Shown here: piece after piece, positions 8,143-18,008 of the stretch
Layout of the letters: each line of letters begins with the position of its first letter
How positions within the stretch are numbered: the stretch's first letter is position 1
Translations under genes and position numbers: made by a program
Source of the DNA: an uncultured Verrucomicrobiales bacterium
GTDB lineage: Bacteria > Verrucomicrobiota > Verrucomicrobiia > Verrucomicrobiales > DEV007
Length of the DNA: 64,000 nt
Direction of reading: 5' to 3'
Assembly (NCBI GenBank): GCA_937891465.1
Contig: CALAHF010000204.1
Coordinates: 22,757-86,756 of the forward strand
Notes under the pieces: model-generated
What the model was told of the DNA's origin: nothing
Seen by the model: the letters and a program-made list of their open reading frames with translations, nothing else
The model's database searches: none

Positions 8143-11100
8143 ATGGTTTGCTCATTCAATAATATCTGGAGATCGCTGTTGCTCATCACGGGGCTTACAA
8201 TCTCGCTTGGATCTGATGCTGCGGATGTCGATCTTGATGGCAACGGTTTGGATGACGTCTGGGAATTGCTTTACAACGCGGGCGGCCTCGTGGCCGACGA
8301 CGACGCGGATGGTGACGGCGATTCCAACGTGATGGAGGAAGAAGCAGGGACAAATCCGCTCGATCGGGATTCGAAATTACGGGTCGGGAATGTGGATTTG
8401 TCCGGTAGTGACGCGACGGTGACTTTTGCGGCTCAGGCCGGAAAGCGCTATAAATTGCTCGGTGGAGCCATCTCTGACGGAACTGATTTCACGGAATTGG
8501 GAACGTTGGATGCAATTTCTGAGGCTGGTGAAATTTCAGTGACGGGATTGGCTGCCGGTGTTCGGTTCTTTCAAATATCTGCCGAAGACCTTGATTCCGA
8601 TAACGATGGCATTCGCGATTGGTCGGAACTGCAACTGGACGGTTATGAACCGGATAGCGCGAATTCACGTGACCCGTTCATCAATGATCGTGGGTTTTTG
8701 ATTCAGATGCTGAATGCCGAGACTGGTGCTTTTCAGATGACGGTGATCGAAGCCGAAGGATTTGAAAATGGTGGCGGTGGTGCTCCGACGCCGCTGAAAG
8801 TTCGAATTTCGCGGACAGGTGGAGTTTCTCCGGTCACTCTTTTTTATACGGCAGCTGGTTCAACAGACCCTGCGAAAGAACCTGCGGTGGAAGCAGATTA
8901 TGCGGCGCTCAGCGGAATGGTTGCGTTTGCAAATGGTGAGACCGCTCACGATGTCGAGATCGTGCCAACGGTTGATGGTATCTACGAATTTCCAAATTCG
9001 CTGATCTTCTCGCTGGATCCTCATACGGACTATGACTTGGGAATAGAAAGGTCGGGGGAATTAACGATTTTTGATGCGACAAACGATCCTGAAAATCAGG
9101 TGAACTTTGTCGGGCAAATGCGTCCAGAGCGGAATTCGGAAACGAGTGCTTCGGGATATGGTTTTATCAAGCTGAATGGCAAGCGCGATACAGCGTTGGT
9201 GACGATGCGTTTTTCGGGGTTGACCACGACTCAAATTGCCGCGCACATCCACCAGTCAACCATTGCAGGGGATGGCATCAATATCACCAACGGGCCTGTT
9301 GTGGAGAGTTTGCCGCTGGGACAAATGACGGATTACGTTTGGAATATTCGCAGGACGGGAGCCAATTCAGCGCAGAATTTGATTGATGCGCTGGCTGCTC
9401 AGAATGGTAGACCGCCTCTCTACTGCAATGCCCACTCGATGCAGAATCCAGGTGGTGAAATCTGGGCGTTTTTCGGCAAAACAAATGGCTCGACCGAGTT
9501 TGAAGTTCCTGATGCACCTCCGGCAATCGAGCCGCTCACGGGTGATGATTTGACGCGGGACGTTCAACGTTTTCTTACGCAGGCTACCTTCGGGGCTCGC
9601 GAGGGAGAAATCCAAGCGCTGGTGGATGACATCAACAATAATCACGGCGGTGATCGGATGGCGGGGTATGAAGCGTGGATTGATGCCCAGTATGCGCTTG
9701 ATCAAACCCGCCTCTACGATCTGGCGTATTTCGCCGATCAGATGGAGTGGGACCGTCTCGGGCTTGATCCGGCGAATTTGGTGAACAACCCGCCGCAGCC
9801 ACGGCAATCCAATCGTCAGGGAGGATTTTACGCGATTGCGATGAATGCGCACGATCAGCTTCGGCAGCGAGTGGCGTTTGCTTTGAGCGAGATTTTGGTG
9901 ATCTCAGAATTGGAAGGAATCGTAAATAGTCGCCACTATGGGACCGCAAAATACTACGACATGCTGGGGAATCACACTGATGGCCATTTTCTTCAGATTC
10001 TTCGCGATGTCTCGAAAAGCCCGATGATGGGGCAGTATCTCAGTTCGTTGAGAAACTCGAAGGCAACGTTGGATGGGCAGGGAAATGTCATCATTGCGCC
10101 GGATGAAAACTACGCTCGCGAGATCATGCAGCTATTCTCGATCGGTCTGCTTGAACTTCACCCCGACGGCTCGCTGATTCTGGACGAGAACGGCCTGCCT
10201 TCACAGACTTACACCAACGACGGGATTACCGAATTGGCTCGGGTTTTCACTGGTTGGAGCTTTGGCAAGCGCAATGGAGCCAAGAACAGTGGCTATCCGG
10301 TTGAGAACAACACTAATTATTTTCAGGGTGGCGGGCCGCTGTATTTTCAGGCTTCCTGGGAAAATTTGATGAAGAATTTTGCGGATTATCACGATCAAAA
10401 CGCTAAGACAATTTTTGGTCAAACGTTGGCGGCGGGACGCAATGGTTATCAGGATCTAAATGACGCGACGTCGATTCTTGACAGTCACCCGAATACCGGG
10501 CCGTTTATCGCGCGGCTCATGATTCAGCGTTTGGTCACTTCAAATCCGAGTGCGGGTTACATTTATCGCGTCGGGAAGGTGATGTCCGATAACGATGGCG
10601 GAACGGGCGGTCAAATGAAGAAAGTCGTAACAGCCATTTTACTCGATTACGAAGCACGCAGTCTCACCAATGTGGAGAAAGTAGGATATGGGAAACAGAA
10701 GGAGCCTATGCTGCGATACCTTCAGCTGATGCGGGCGCTAGATTCAAAATCACAACTCTCATTAGATATGCTGAACGAACACGGCTACCCCGCCGGGCAG
10801 CGAAACAACTTTCCCGCTGATGCGACAATGCTTCGCTGGACCACCCATTTACATTCGTGGTTCAGCCAATCGCATCTACGCGCGCCCACGGTTTTCAACT
10901 GGTTTTTGCCGGATCAACAGGTCGGCGGTCCACTGCAAGAAGCCGGTTTGGTAGCCCCTGAATTCACCGCCACCAATGAATATCAGGTGATTCGCTGGGT
11001 CAATTATGCCCGAAATCTCATCGTATCGACAAATGGTTTTGGAGCGCGCGAATTGCCGAACCAACGGACCGACGAAGCGTTGAACGACCCTACAGGGCTG

Positions 11101-11406
11101 CTCGATAACATTAAAAACGATCACACGATCACTGCCTATGTTACGATGTTGAACGACTACATTGCCAATGGCGATACCGAAGAAATCGCGACGGAGAAAA
11201 TTCTCGATCAGCTCGATCTGCGCCTTACCGGCGGGCGAATGAAAGTCAAATACGGCTCCGATACCACTGGGGATAATCCGCGAAACGCGATCCTTGCGCA
11301 GGCGACTTACGTTTACGATCCCGGAAGTTCGAGCAGCCATATTTGGACCATTCGCGATATCTTTTACCTCCTCTCCACCAGCCCTGAGTTCATCACCCAG
11401 AAGTGA
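8143..11406 (+). CDS. Exported DUF1800 protein with CHRD domain
   Basis: A signal peptide (about 1-27) precedes Asp-rich calcium-binding repeats (DVDLDGNGLDDVWE, DDDADGDGDSNVMEEEAGTN) of the thrombospondin type-3 kind. A Calx-beta-like stretch lies near 200-300. A CHRD domain (about 316-446) contains AAHIHQSTIAGDG and YCNAHSMQNPGGEIWAFFG. The DUF1800 domain fills about 470-1087 (RFLTQATFGAREGEI, YAREIMQLFSIGLLEL). The product of 1087 residues is thus a large, calcium-dependent surface or periplasmic protein. DUF1800 genes are usually followed by DUF1501 genes, as here 18 bp downstream, and the pair is thought to work together; no biochemical role is firmly established. About 195 AT-rich bases separate it from the FecR gene and probably hold its promoter. 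Confidence 0.88.
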   Translation: MVCSFNNIWRSLLLITGLTISLGSDAADVDLDGNGLDDVWELLYNAGGLVADDDADGDGDSNVMEEEAGTNPLDRDSKLRVGNVDLSGSDATVTFAAQAGKRYKLLGGAISDGTDFTELGTLDAISEAGEISVTGLAAGVRFFQISAEDLDSDNDGIRDWSELQLDGYEPDSANSRDPFINDRGFLIQMLNAETGAFQMTVIEAEGFENGGGGAPTPLKVRISRTGGVSPVTLFYTAAGSTDPAKEPAVEADYAALSGMVAFANGETAHDVEIVPTVDGIYEFPNSLIFSLDPHTDYDLGIERSGELTIFDATNDPENQVNFVGQMRPERNSETSASGYGFIKLNGKRDTALVTMRFSGLTTTQIAAHIHQSTIAGDGINITNGPVVESLPLGQMTDYVWNIRRTGANSAQNLIDALAAQNGRPPLYCNAHSMQNPGGEIWAFFGKTNGSTEFEVPDAPPAIEPLTGDDLTRDVQRFLTQATFGAREGEIQALVDDINNNHGGDRMAGYEAWIDAQYALDQTRLYDLAYFADQMEWDRLGLDPANLVNNPPQPRQSNRQGGFYAIAMNAHDQLRQRVAFALSEILVISELEGIVNSRHYGTAKYYDMLGNHTDGHFLQILRDVSKSPMMGQYLSSLRNSKATLDGQGNVIIAPDENYAREIMQLFSIGLLELHPDGSLILDENGLPSQTYTNDGITELARVFTGWSFGKRNGAKNSGYPVENNTNYFQGGGPLYFQASWENLMKNFADYHDQNAKTIFGQTLAAGRNGYQDLNDATSILDSHPNTGPFIARLMIQRLVTSNPSAGYIYRVGKVMSDNDGGTGGQMKKVVTAILLDYEARSLTNVEKVGYGKQKEPMLRYLQLMRALDSKSQLSLDMLNEHGYPAGQRNNFPADATMLRWTTHLHSWFSQSHLRAPTVFNWFLPDQQVGGPLQEAGLVAPEFTATNEYQVIRWVNYARNLIVSTNGFGARELPNQRTDEALNDPTGLLDNIKNDHTITAYVTMLNDYIANGDTEEIATEKILDQLDLRLTGGRMKVKYGSDTTGDNPRNAILAQATYVYDPGSSSSHIWTIRDIFYLLSTSPEFITQK

Positions 11407-11424
11407 TTTAGACGATTTTGATTA

Positions 11425-12918
11425 ATGAAAACCAGAGATAAAAACCTGAAAAGCCGCCGTGACTTTCTTCGGCAAGCTGCCTGCGCCAAGCTCGGCTATT
11501 TCGGGTTGGTCAGTGGCCTCTCGCAAATGCGGCTTTTCAACGCATCCTTGGCTGCTCAGGAAAATACCAGCGATTACAAAGCGCTCGTCTGCCTCTTTCT
11601 TTTTGGTGGAAACGACTCGAACAACCTTCTGGTTCCCTACGCCAACGGCCAGCGTAGCACCTACCAAAATAAGCGCGGGATTTTGGCACTGCCGAAAGCG
11701 GAGATGCAACGCATCAACCCGACCAATGCAAACGGAAACGAGCAGTGGGGCCTGCATCCGAATTGCACGGGCATGGCCAGCCTTTTCGAATCCGAGAAAC
11801 TTGCGTTCATTCAGAATGTTGGAACCCTCGCGTATCCCATCGCAAACCGGGCCGAATATTTGAGCGGAAACGTGCCGCTTCCCCCGCAAGTTTTTTCGCA
11901 CTCTGATCAGCAAACTCAGTGGCAAAGTTCAGTTCCCGATAAACCGTTCACCTCTGGCTGGGGCGGCCGCGTCGCGGATTTGGTTGATGCTGGTTATAAC
12001 GGAAGCGGCAACGTTTCCATGAATATTTCCCTTGCTGGGATCAATTCCTATCAGGTTGGGCAAAACGTCATTCAGTATGTCGTCAATCGTAATGAAGGAG
12101 CGACCTCGCTGTGGGGATACGGCACCTCGGCTGACCGCTACGCCTATGCCTTGAATGAAGACGGCAGCTACAAAAACAATTGGGACGGCCAGCGACTTCG
12201 CCGATTTGAGGAGATCATGAATTTCTCCCACGCAAATTTACAGGAGGAAGCCTACACAACCGTGGTGCGTCGAGCTCGTGAATACGAAGGTGTCATTGGC
12301 GGAGCGATTACCGATTCTGGAACTGCCGGTGTCGACTTCGATGTCATGTTTGAGCAGGCGCAAACTCCGCTGGGCGATCAGCTTAAAATGATTGCCAAAT
12401 TGATCGCTGGACGAGGCACCACCGGAAATAATCGTCAGATTTTCTTTGCTTCAGCTGGTGGATACGACACCCACGCGAGCCAACTTCCGAGTCACGCCAA
12501 TCTCATGACCGAGCTTAGTGGCGGCCTTCTCGCATTCCAAAATACGCTCGACGCACTTGGAGTTTCCGATAACGTGGTCACTTTCGAAAACAGCGATTTC
12601 ACACGAACCTTCACTCCTAACGGAAGCAACGCCGCCTCCTCCGGTTCCGATCACGGTTGGGGCGGTCACCAGTTCATCATGGGCGGTCCGGTGAAAGGTA
12701 AAAAGCTCTACGGGAAATTTCCGAACCTCACGCCCGGTGGTGTCGATGACGCAGGCGGTACCCGCGGACGCTGGATTCCGTCAACGGCGGTGGACCAATA
12801 CAGCTCCGTCATCGCCAACTGGTTCGGCGTCGATTCCAACTCCATGGAAACCATTTTCCCAAATCTCGGGCGCTTCGAAGATCCGTTCGGCGCGACTGCA
12901 AACCTTGATTTCCTCTAA
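11425..12918 (+). CDS. DUF1501 protein, Tat-exported
   Basis: 497 residues. The N-terminus has a twin-arginine signal (SRRDFLRQAACAKLG), so export in folded form is expected. DUF1501 proteins belong to the alkaline-phosphatase/sulfatase-like superfamily. Characteristic stretches are ALVCLFLFGGNDSNNLLVPY (about residues 53-72), YDTHASQLPSHANLMTELSG, VVTFENSDFTRTFTPNGS and GSDHGWGGHQFIMGG with the conserved DH. It lies 18 bp after the DUF1800 gene and 6 bp before the next one, so the three are very likely one operon. The substrate is unknown. A second DUF1501 gene of a different subtype lies at 47544-48968. Confidence 0.9.
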   Translation: MKTRDKNLKSRRDFLRQAACAKLGYFGLVSGLSQMRLFNASLAAQENTSDYKALVCLFLFGGNDSNNLLVPYANGQRSTYQNKRGILALPKAEMQRINPTNANGNEQWGLHPNCTGMASLFESEKLAFIQNVGTLAYPIANRAEYLSGNVPLPPQVFSHSDQQTQWQSSVPDKPFTSGWGGRVADLVDAGYNGSGNVSMNISLAGINSYQVGQNVIQYVVNRNEGATSLWGYGTSADRYAYALNEDGSYKNNWDGQRLRRFEEIMNFSHANLQEEAYTTVVRRAREYEGVIGGAITDSGTAGVDFDVMFEQAQTPLGDQLKMIAKLIAGRGTTGNNRQIFFASAGGYDTHASQLPSHANLMTELSGGLLAFQNTLDALGVSDNVVTFENSDFTRTFTPNGSNAASSGSDHGWGGHQFIMGGPVKGKKLYGKFPNLTPGGVDDAGGTRGRWIPSTAVDQYSSVIANWFGVDSNSMETIFPNLGRFEDPFGATANLDFL

Positions 12919-12924
12919 TAAAAC

Positions 12925-13533
12925 GTGAACGAGAAAACGATCAAAATCTTAGCTGGAGCAATCATTGCGTTTGTGGTGATCGTGACTGCTTGGCAGTTGG
13001 TCACGGTGGCTCCCGATAACACAGCTCAGTCGACGAAAAATCCGGAAGTTGGGATGCAAGCGAAGCCGGATGATGTGAAAATTCCAGAAGATCTTTCAGT
13101 TTCTCACCAAGAAATTACTAAATTCCCCGGCTCTACCGAAATCGCAGCAAACCTCAATTCTTCCGAAACCGAGCCTGTTGAAGACATCCAGACAATTCAG
13201 CAAATCTTCACGATTTTCCGAAAAGCAAACGGCAAGAATCCATTTGGCTCAGAAAACTTTGAGATCGTTGCCGGATTGATCGGTAACAACGACAATAAAC
13301 TCGCGGTTCTTGCTTCCAATCATCCGGCGATCAACGAAAGCGGCGAACTTACCGACCGCTGGGGCACGCCTTATTTTTTCCACGCCGAAACTTCGAAGGA
13401 CATGCAAATCGTCAGCGCCGGACCTGACAAACAGCTTTTTACCAAAGACGACGTTCAGCTTCCCGAAGCGATGTCGGCTCCGAAAGAAAATCACGAACTC
13501 CCCGAAGAAGAAATCGTTTTGTCTGCTGAATGA
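12925..13533 (+). CDS. Membrane-anchored protein with type II pseudopilin-like C-terminus
   Basis: Starts at GTG 12925, 6 bp after the DUF1501 gene. The 202-residue product has an N-terminal membrane helix (IKILAGAIIAFVVIVTAW), a low-complexity spacer, and a C-terminal region (about 125-185) that reads DRWGTPYFFHAETSKDM, IVSAGPDKQLFTKDD. That is the ending typical of GspG major pseudopilins, where the Asp residues bind calcium. The usual pseudopilin N-terminus (G-FTLxE cleaved by prepilin peptidase) is absent, so this is an anchored relative rather than a pseudopilin proper. Its stop overlaps the start of the next gene. Confidence 0.6.
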   Translation: MNEKTIKILAGAIIAFVVIVTAWQLVTVAPDNTAQSTKNPEVGMQAKPDDVKIPEDLSVSHQEITKFPGSTEIAANLNSSETEPVEDIQTIQQIFTIFRKANGKNPFGSENFEIVAGLIGNNDNKLAVLASNHPAINESGELTDRWGTPYFFHAETSKDMQIVSAGPDKQLFTKDDVQLPEAMSAPKENHELPEEEIVLSAE

Positions 13534-14555
13534 AAACCGTTCTAAACACATCTTTCGAACCAACAGGGTCTGTTCATCGAACCAACCCTATTGCTTCGTT
13601 TTTCGCGATTCTGCTTTTTGCGAGCGCGGCTTTTGGGCAGGTGAAATCACCGATCGTTGGCGTTTCTGAAAAGGACGTGATTGGCGGCTCAGATACGTTT
13701 TTTGGAATTCCGCTTCAGCGCGATGCGATTTATTCGGGAACGATTGATTCAGTGACTCCAGATACGTCAATCAATTGCACCACAATTACCCCGGATGGAA
13801 ATCCCAGCTGGACGGCAGATGAATTTGCTTTCAGTGCCTTTGTCAGGATCACTTCAGGTCGCGCTGCAGGACGGATTGAATTAATTTCTGAAAATCAGGG
13901 ATTCAATTTAACGGTGAAGACCGTTTTCGCTCCTCGGGTTGGCGACTCATTCGAAATTATTCCCGGTTGGACGTTGGATTCACTTTTCCCGCCCGCTACG
14001 CAAACCACATTTCACCTCTCGATCGGAAAGCTTCCGGCTGATCGCGGTTCTGAACTTCTTTTCTACCCGGAAAATGGGGAGGGAATCGAGACGTCGCCCA
14101 TCAGTCTGGCATTTTTAACTTCTGGAGGATGGACTGGCCTCGGCGATTTATATCCCCGCTTCGGCGGAGTGGTTTTGTCACCCAGGTCGGTTTTCGCAAT
14201 TCGCCATCCAGATGAAGCGGCGGACACGAAGCTGCCGTTGTTCGGAAATGTGGATGACTCACCTCGTTTGATTCCAATTCAAATTCTAAAAGGGCGGGCG
14301 AATGAAAATTTCACCACTCCAAACCGCGCGACTTCCACAACACTGCGTCGATTGGGTTTGAAGCTGGGATCTCGCGATCGTTTGCTCGTTTTTGATGACG
14401 CTGAACCGGACGTTTTCAGATTTGATGGAAGGAGTTGGCTCGATGAAACGGGAGCTTCTGCCAATAACATTGTTATTGAAGTCGGGGCGGCGCTCGCCAT
14501 CCGAAAAGCCGCCGGAACTGCGGATAAACTTACGTTTTGGAAGCAACTGCCATGA
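13530..14555 (+). CDS. Exported protein resembling the TIGR02597 family
   Basis: 341 residues, start ATG 13530 overlapping the previous stop by 4 bp. The hydrophobic core of the signal peptide is FFAILLFASAAFGQ, ending near residue 36. Residues 9-23 (FEPTGSVHRTNPIAS) are encoded by palindromic element B. No ATG or GTG lies between the element and the signal peptide core, so the element seems to be translated, unless a rarer start is used. The mature part (VSEKDVIGGSDTFFGIPLQR, FVRITSGRAAGRIELISEN, LIPIQILKGRANENFTT) resembles the TIGR02597 exported proteins of Verrucomicrobia, from memory. The function is unknown. Confidence 0.6.
   Translation: MKTVLNTSFEPTGSVHRTNPIASFFAILLFASAAFGQVKSPIVGVSEKDVIGGSDTFFGIPLQRDAIYSGTIDSVTPDTSINCTTITPDGNPSWTADEFAFSAFVRITSGRAAGRIELISENQGFNLTVKTVFAPRVGDSFEIIPGWTLDSLFPPATQTTFHLSIGKLPADRGSELLFYPENGEGIETSPISLAFLTSGGWTGLGDLYPRFGGVVLSPRSVFAIRHPDEAADTKLPLFGNVDDSPRLIPIQILKGRANENFTTPNRATSTTLRRLGLKLGSRDRLLVFDDAEPDVFRFDGRSWLDETGASANNIVIEVGAALAIRKAAGTADKLTFWKQLP
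13556..13598. repeat. 43-bp palindromic element, copy B, inside a coding sequence
   Basis: Arms CGAACCAACAGGGT and ACCCTATTGCTTCG around CTGTTCATCGAACCA. It starts 23 bases after the stop of the upstream gene but lies within the N-terminus of the gene at 13530, coding for residues 9-23 of its signal peptide region. Confidence 0.9.
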
Positions 14556-17500
14556 TTTTCCCGAAACACCAATTTCTTACCTTTTTCGTTGCAGCAACTG
14601 CCGTCTTTACAGCATTTGGTTCTGCTCAGGCTCGTCCGTCGGTTGAATTCGTGCTTGGAGGAGACAATGCCATTCCCGGAAATACGGTGGGTATTTTGGT
14701 AGCTGACCGGGCTGGAAACGGATTCCAAGCGCTGACTCATTCCTCGGTTGTCGGGACCGAACTGACAGCTGGAGAGGCTGTCGGATTAAGCGATGATCTG
14801 ATCCTTCATGTTTTTCGTTCCGGGTCAGAGGGGTTTGATTCAGGCAATGGATTTGCCAGTTTGATTCCAAATCTTAAAATGGCCCACTGGCAGTTGGATT
14901 CCCAAACACCGCTCGCTTTTTATTGGTTCGGCGGGATTTCAAATCGTGGTCAAATGCTTGCGGCCAATGACGATTTTGCGTCGTTGCTGCTGTCAGAGAA
15001 ACTCGATTTCCCTCAGAACCGCGGGCTTTTCACGATCGCCGTACTTACGCCGGCGAACGGAGGAAGCGCTGATGTTGCGGGTAACCGGACCGTTGGAAAA
15101 GTCGGAGAAGATCCGACCAATCAGGGTGAAAATGATCAGATCAATATTCCGGGGACGCCTTTTGAAGATGCGGAACTGACTGATGTCGGATTTTCCGATC
15201 CACAGCGAGGCCGATATGTAGGGCTCGTGCAAGGGGCAGACACCAGAATTCACGGTGAAGTTGGGCTAACGGTTGGCAAGGACGGCGCTGCGAGTTTTCT
15301 CGTCGTGATCGATGGCCGGGCCGCGAAACTGAGGGGAACATTTGATCCGGCGACTGGGTTGTTTTCGACGGTGGTTATTCGAGGCGTGGCTTATACATTC
15401 CAGTTGAGCCAATCTGCTGATGGAAATTTTTTCGTCACGGGAACGGCTGAGGAAAACGGCTCAACGTTCCTGATCGGAGCCGTTCAGCAAGCCTTGCCTG
15501 GTCAATTTGACAGTGATAAAATTTCCGGACGATACACGGTTGTTTTGCCTGCTGATGCGGATGCCAACTCGGCGATCTTGCCGGGTGGAAATGGGCATGC
15601 CATGGTTACTGTTTCTTCGAAAGGCTCAATCAAAGCGACGATGATTTTGGGAGACGGATCGGTCGCTTCGGATTCTACGTTTCTTGGTCGTGGAAATTCG
15701 TGGCAGCTGTTTTTACCGTTGTATCGCGGGAAAGGTTTTATCGCAGGTGAATTGAGATTCCGCAAAGAAAATAACGTTTCAGATGTTGATGGGTCGTTGC
15801 ATTGGAGAAAAGGGCAGAACCCGAAGGATCGTCGCTACAGCATGGGATTTGAAACAGCCGTTCATGCTGTTGGCAGCAAATACCGGGCTCCATGGGCGGA
15901 CGAACGAGGGCTGACTCAGCTTGCTGATTCGGACAGCAACGCCACGTGGAACTGGGGGTGGTCGGATGATACCCAAGTTGAGCAAACATTTACCTGGGCG
16001 GGCAGAAACAAGCTTGAGGGGCCGAGCGAAGCGTTCGTGACGGTTCCTAACGAACCCCTTCTTGATGGCGTTTTGAAACTGCGGCAGGCGTTTGTTTCAA
16101 AAACAGGTCAGATCGTCGGGTCCGTGGAAGTTCCTTCGTTCGCCGTTGCGATTCCGCCGGTGAACGGTCGTCCTCCAAAACCTGAGAGCGCCCGTTTCTA
16201 TGGCGTGGTCCTGCAAAAACAGGGGATTGTTGCTGGTGTGGTTCGAAGAACGAGCTTCACGCAGGATTTTGTGATCGAGCCGGTCGGTGGTCCTAGTCTG
16301 ATGGTGACTGATGCTGGAGGAAATCCACTCGCTACCGGCGATACAGTCGATTTTGGAGACATCGGCGTCGGCGGAGGAATCGGTGAGCGAGTCCTCGAAA
16401 TTGGCAATGCAGGAAATGCGAATTTGTATCTCGGAGAAAATCCAGCCATCTCGCCGGAAGCATACTCACTGGAGGTGTGGCGTCGTGGTTACCTCGCACC
16501 GGGTGAGACTGCGCTGATTCGAGTTAGGGTCGATCCTGAAGCGATTGGTGCTGCTCCTGGTGAGCTGATTATTTCATCCAATGATCCGGCGAATAATCCT
16601 TTTAACCTCACTTTGGCGACGAACGGAGTGGCTGGCGATCAGTCGGATGTCGATTCTGAAACCGGCGGCAACACGAGCCTGACGCTTCCGGCTGAATTTG
16701 AGGCAGCCGAATTTTCCGATGCTGATTTCTTGCCTGAAAACGACGCAGGGCGTTATGGCGGCGCGATTTTGAGCGCTGGCGGTGGCAATGCGTCATTGCT
16801 GATTTCAGAATCTGGCGCTTTCTCAGGGCGGATCAAAATTGGAATAAATTACGCAAATGTTCGCGGAACGATGGGAGCGGATGGTTTCGGAACGGCGTCG
16901 TATTTCAAAGGACGGCTTGCCGCAACGCACCAAATCTCAGCGATTGAATTGCTCGAAAATCCAGATGGTGCCAACGCAATTTTGATCAATTTAGTTTCAC
17001 CTGAAGGAGATGAAGCCGTGCTGCTTCAGCATCAGAATTTTGGAAAAACGAACCGAACCACGAAGGCTGGGAAATATACGTTTGTCCTGCCAAACACCGA
17101 AGACCTCGGGGCTGGATATCCGTCCGGCGACGGTGCTGGGGTGTTGTCGATTGATCGCTACGGAATTGTTCGAGCGAAGTTGAGGCTGGCAGATCGACAA
17201 TCTCGATCGCTCACCGGGCGCCTAGCATCCGACGAAAGTTGGTCATTTTCGCAACGCTGGACCCTCGGGATTTTGACTGGGAAAGTTCATCTGACTGAGT
17301 CTGCCGAAGCCGATTTCCAAGGCAGCGCCAGCTACCAGCGACTTGCTCACCCGCGCGTCACGTTGTTTCCGCGTGGGTTTGCGATTCAGAATTCTATTCT
17401 CGGATCTCGTTTTGCGGCTGTGAAAGGCGAAAACTTGCTTGCGCTTGAAGCAACAACTGGAAATGCTCTGCTAAGCCTTGCAGGTGATCTCACGAATCCG

Positions 17501-17749
17501 ATTGCTGGAATGCCGCTTAATTGGACGCCAAGTGGGCGTATCGCCGTCGAGACGCGAGCATCAGGGGAATCCATTCGATTCACAGTCAGTCGCACGAGTG
17601 GTTGGGTGACTGGAACATCTTCAATTCAGGGGGAGAAATCCGCTTTCTCAGGAGTTGCCTTTCAAAAGCAAAACCTAGTCACCGGAAGCTGGGGTTCAGG
17701 GGATAAAGTTGGCGCGTTTTTGATTACGCCGATATTGGGTTCAAAATGA
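14552..17749 (+). CDS. Large exported protein with duplicated module and choice-of-anchor-D-like domain
   Basis: The ATG at 14552 overlaps the previous stop (ATGA), so the two genes are translationally coupled. The product of about 1065 residues begins with a signal peptide ending near AFGSAQA. A module is repeated: copy 1 spans about 15170-15890 (GRYTVVLPADADANSA then GNSWQLFLPLYRGKGFIAGE) and copy 2 about 16700-17370 (GKYTFVLPNTEDLGAG then ESWSFSQRWTLGILTGKV). Between them, residues about 580-695 form an Ig-like domain (VDFGDIGVGG, LEIGNAGNANLYL, LAPGETALIRVRVDPEA, IISSNDPANNPF) of the choice-of-anchor D / ASPM-Hydin type. Such proteins are usually surface-bound. No enzyme motif is seen; an adhesin or structural role is a guess. 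Confidence 0.7.
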   Translation: MIFPKHQFLTFFVAATAVFTAFGSAQARPSVEFVLGGDNAIPGNTVGILVADRAGNGFQALTHSSVVGTELTAGEAVGLSDDLILHVFRSGSEGFDSGNGFASLIPNLKMAHWQLDSQTPLAFYWFGGISNRGQMLAANDDFASLLLSEKLDFPQNRGLFTIAVLTPANGGSADVAGNRTVGKVGEDPTNQGENDQINIPGTPFEDAELTDVGFSDPQRGRYVGLVQGADTRIHGEVGLTVGKDGAASFLVVIDGRAAKLRGTFDPATGLFSTVVIRGVAYTFQLSQSADGNFFVTGTAEENGSTFLIGAVQQALPGQFDSDKISGRYTVVLPADADANSAILPGGNGHAMVTVSSKGSIKATMILGDGSVASDSTFLGRGNSWQLFLPLYRGKGFIAGELRFRKENNVSDVDGSLHWRKGQNPKDRRYSMGFETAVHAVGSKYRAPWADERGLTQLADSDSNATWNWGWSDDTQVEQTFTWAGRNKLEGPSEAFVTVPNEPLLDGVLKLRQAFVSKTGQIVGSVEVPSFAVAIPPVNGRPPKPESARFYGVVLQKQGIVAGVVRRTSFTQDFVIEPVGGPSLMVTDAGGNPLATGDTVDFGDIGVGGGIGERVLEIGNAGNANLYLGENPAISPEAYSLEVWRRGYLAPGETALIRVRVDPEAIGAAPGELIISSNDPANNPFNLTLATNGVAGDQSDVDSETGGNTSLTLPAEFEAAEFSDADFLPENDAGRYGGAILSAGGGNASLLISESGAFSGRIKIGINYANVRGTMGADGFGTASYFKGRLAATHQISAIELLENPDGANAILINLVSPEGDEAVLLQHQNFGKTNRTTKAGKYTFVLPNTEDLGAGYPSGDGAGVLSIDRYGIVRAKLRLADRQSRSLTGRLASDESWSFSQRWTLGILTGKVHLTESAEADFQGSASYQRLAHPRVTLFPRGFAIQNSILGSRFAAVKGENLLALEATTGNALLSLAGDLTNPIAGMPLNWTPSGRIAVETRASGESIRFTVSRTSGWVTGTSSIQGEKSAFSGVAFQKQNLVTGSWGSGDKVGAFLITPILGSK

Positions 17750-17775
17750 GGGCAGATTAGTCACGACAAGACAGA

Positions 17776-18008
17776 TTTAGCGGCGCTTATGCATTCACTG
17801 GAGCACGAGTTCCGGTGGCGACACTTTCAAAACTTCAAAGCAGGCGACTGTCGATGAGTTTTTGAAATGGTTTCCTGGGGCTGTTCGACAGAAGATCGAA
17901 TCAGTTTTAAGGTTTGTTGCGGTGCAGGCGCCTTCGCAAGCTGCATTAAGATTCTTTTCGACCAAGCCTGAAGGATTTTTACCAATTACAAATTCGTTGA
18001 AAGTTTAG
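17776..18008 (+). pseudogene. DUF433 antitoxin-like gene, two frameshifts
   Basis: Three frames in turn give pieces of one DUF433 protein: FSGAYAFTGARVPVATL (from 17776), then FQNFKAGD, then TVDEFLKWFPGAVRQKIESV and LRFVAVQAP to a TAG at 18006. The order and content match the DUF433 pattern (G-RVPV-L, then a D-FL-WFPG helix) of VapB54-like antitoxins. Two small indels, near 17826 and 17853, would restore it. No start codon is clear. The usual partner, a DUF5615 PIN-like toxin, is not found next to it. Confidence 0.65.
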
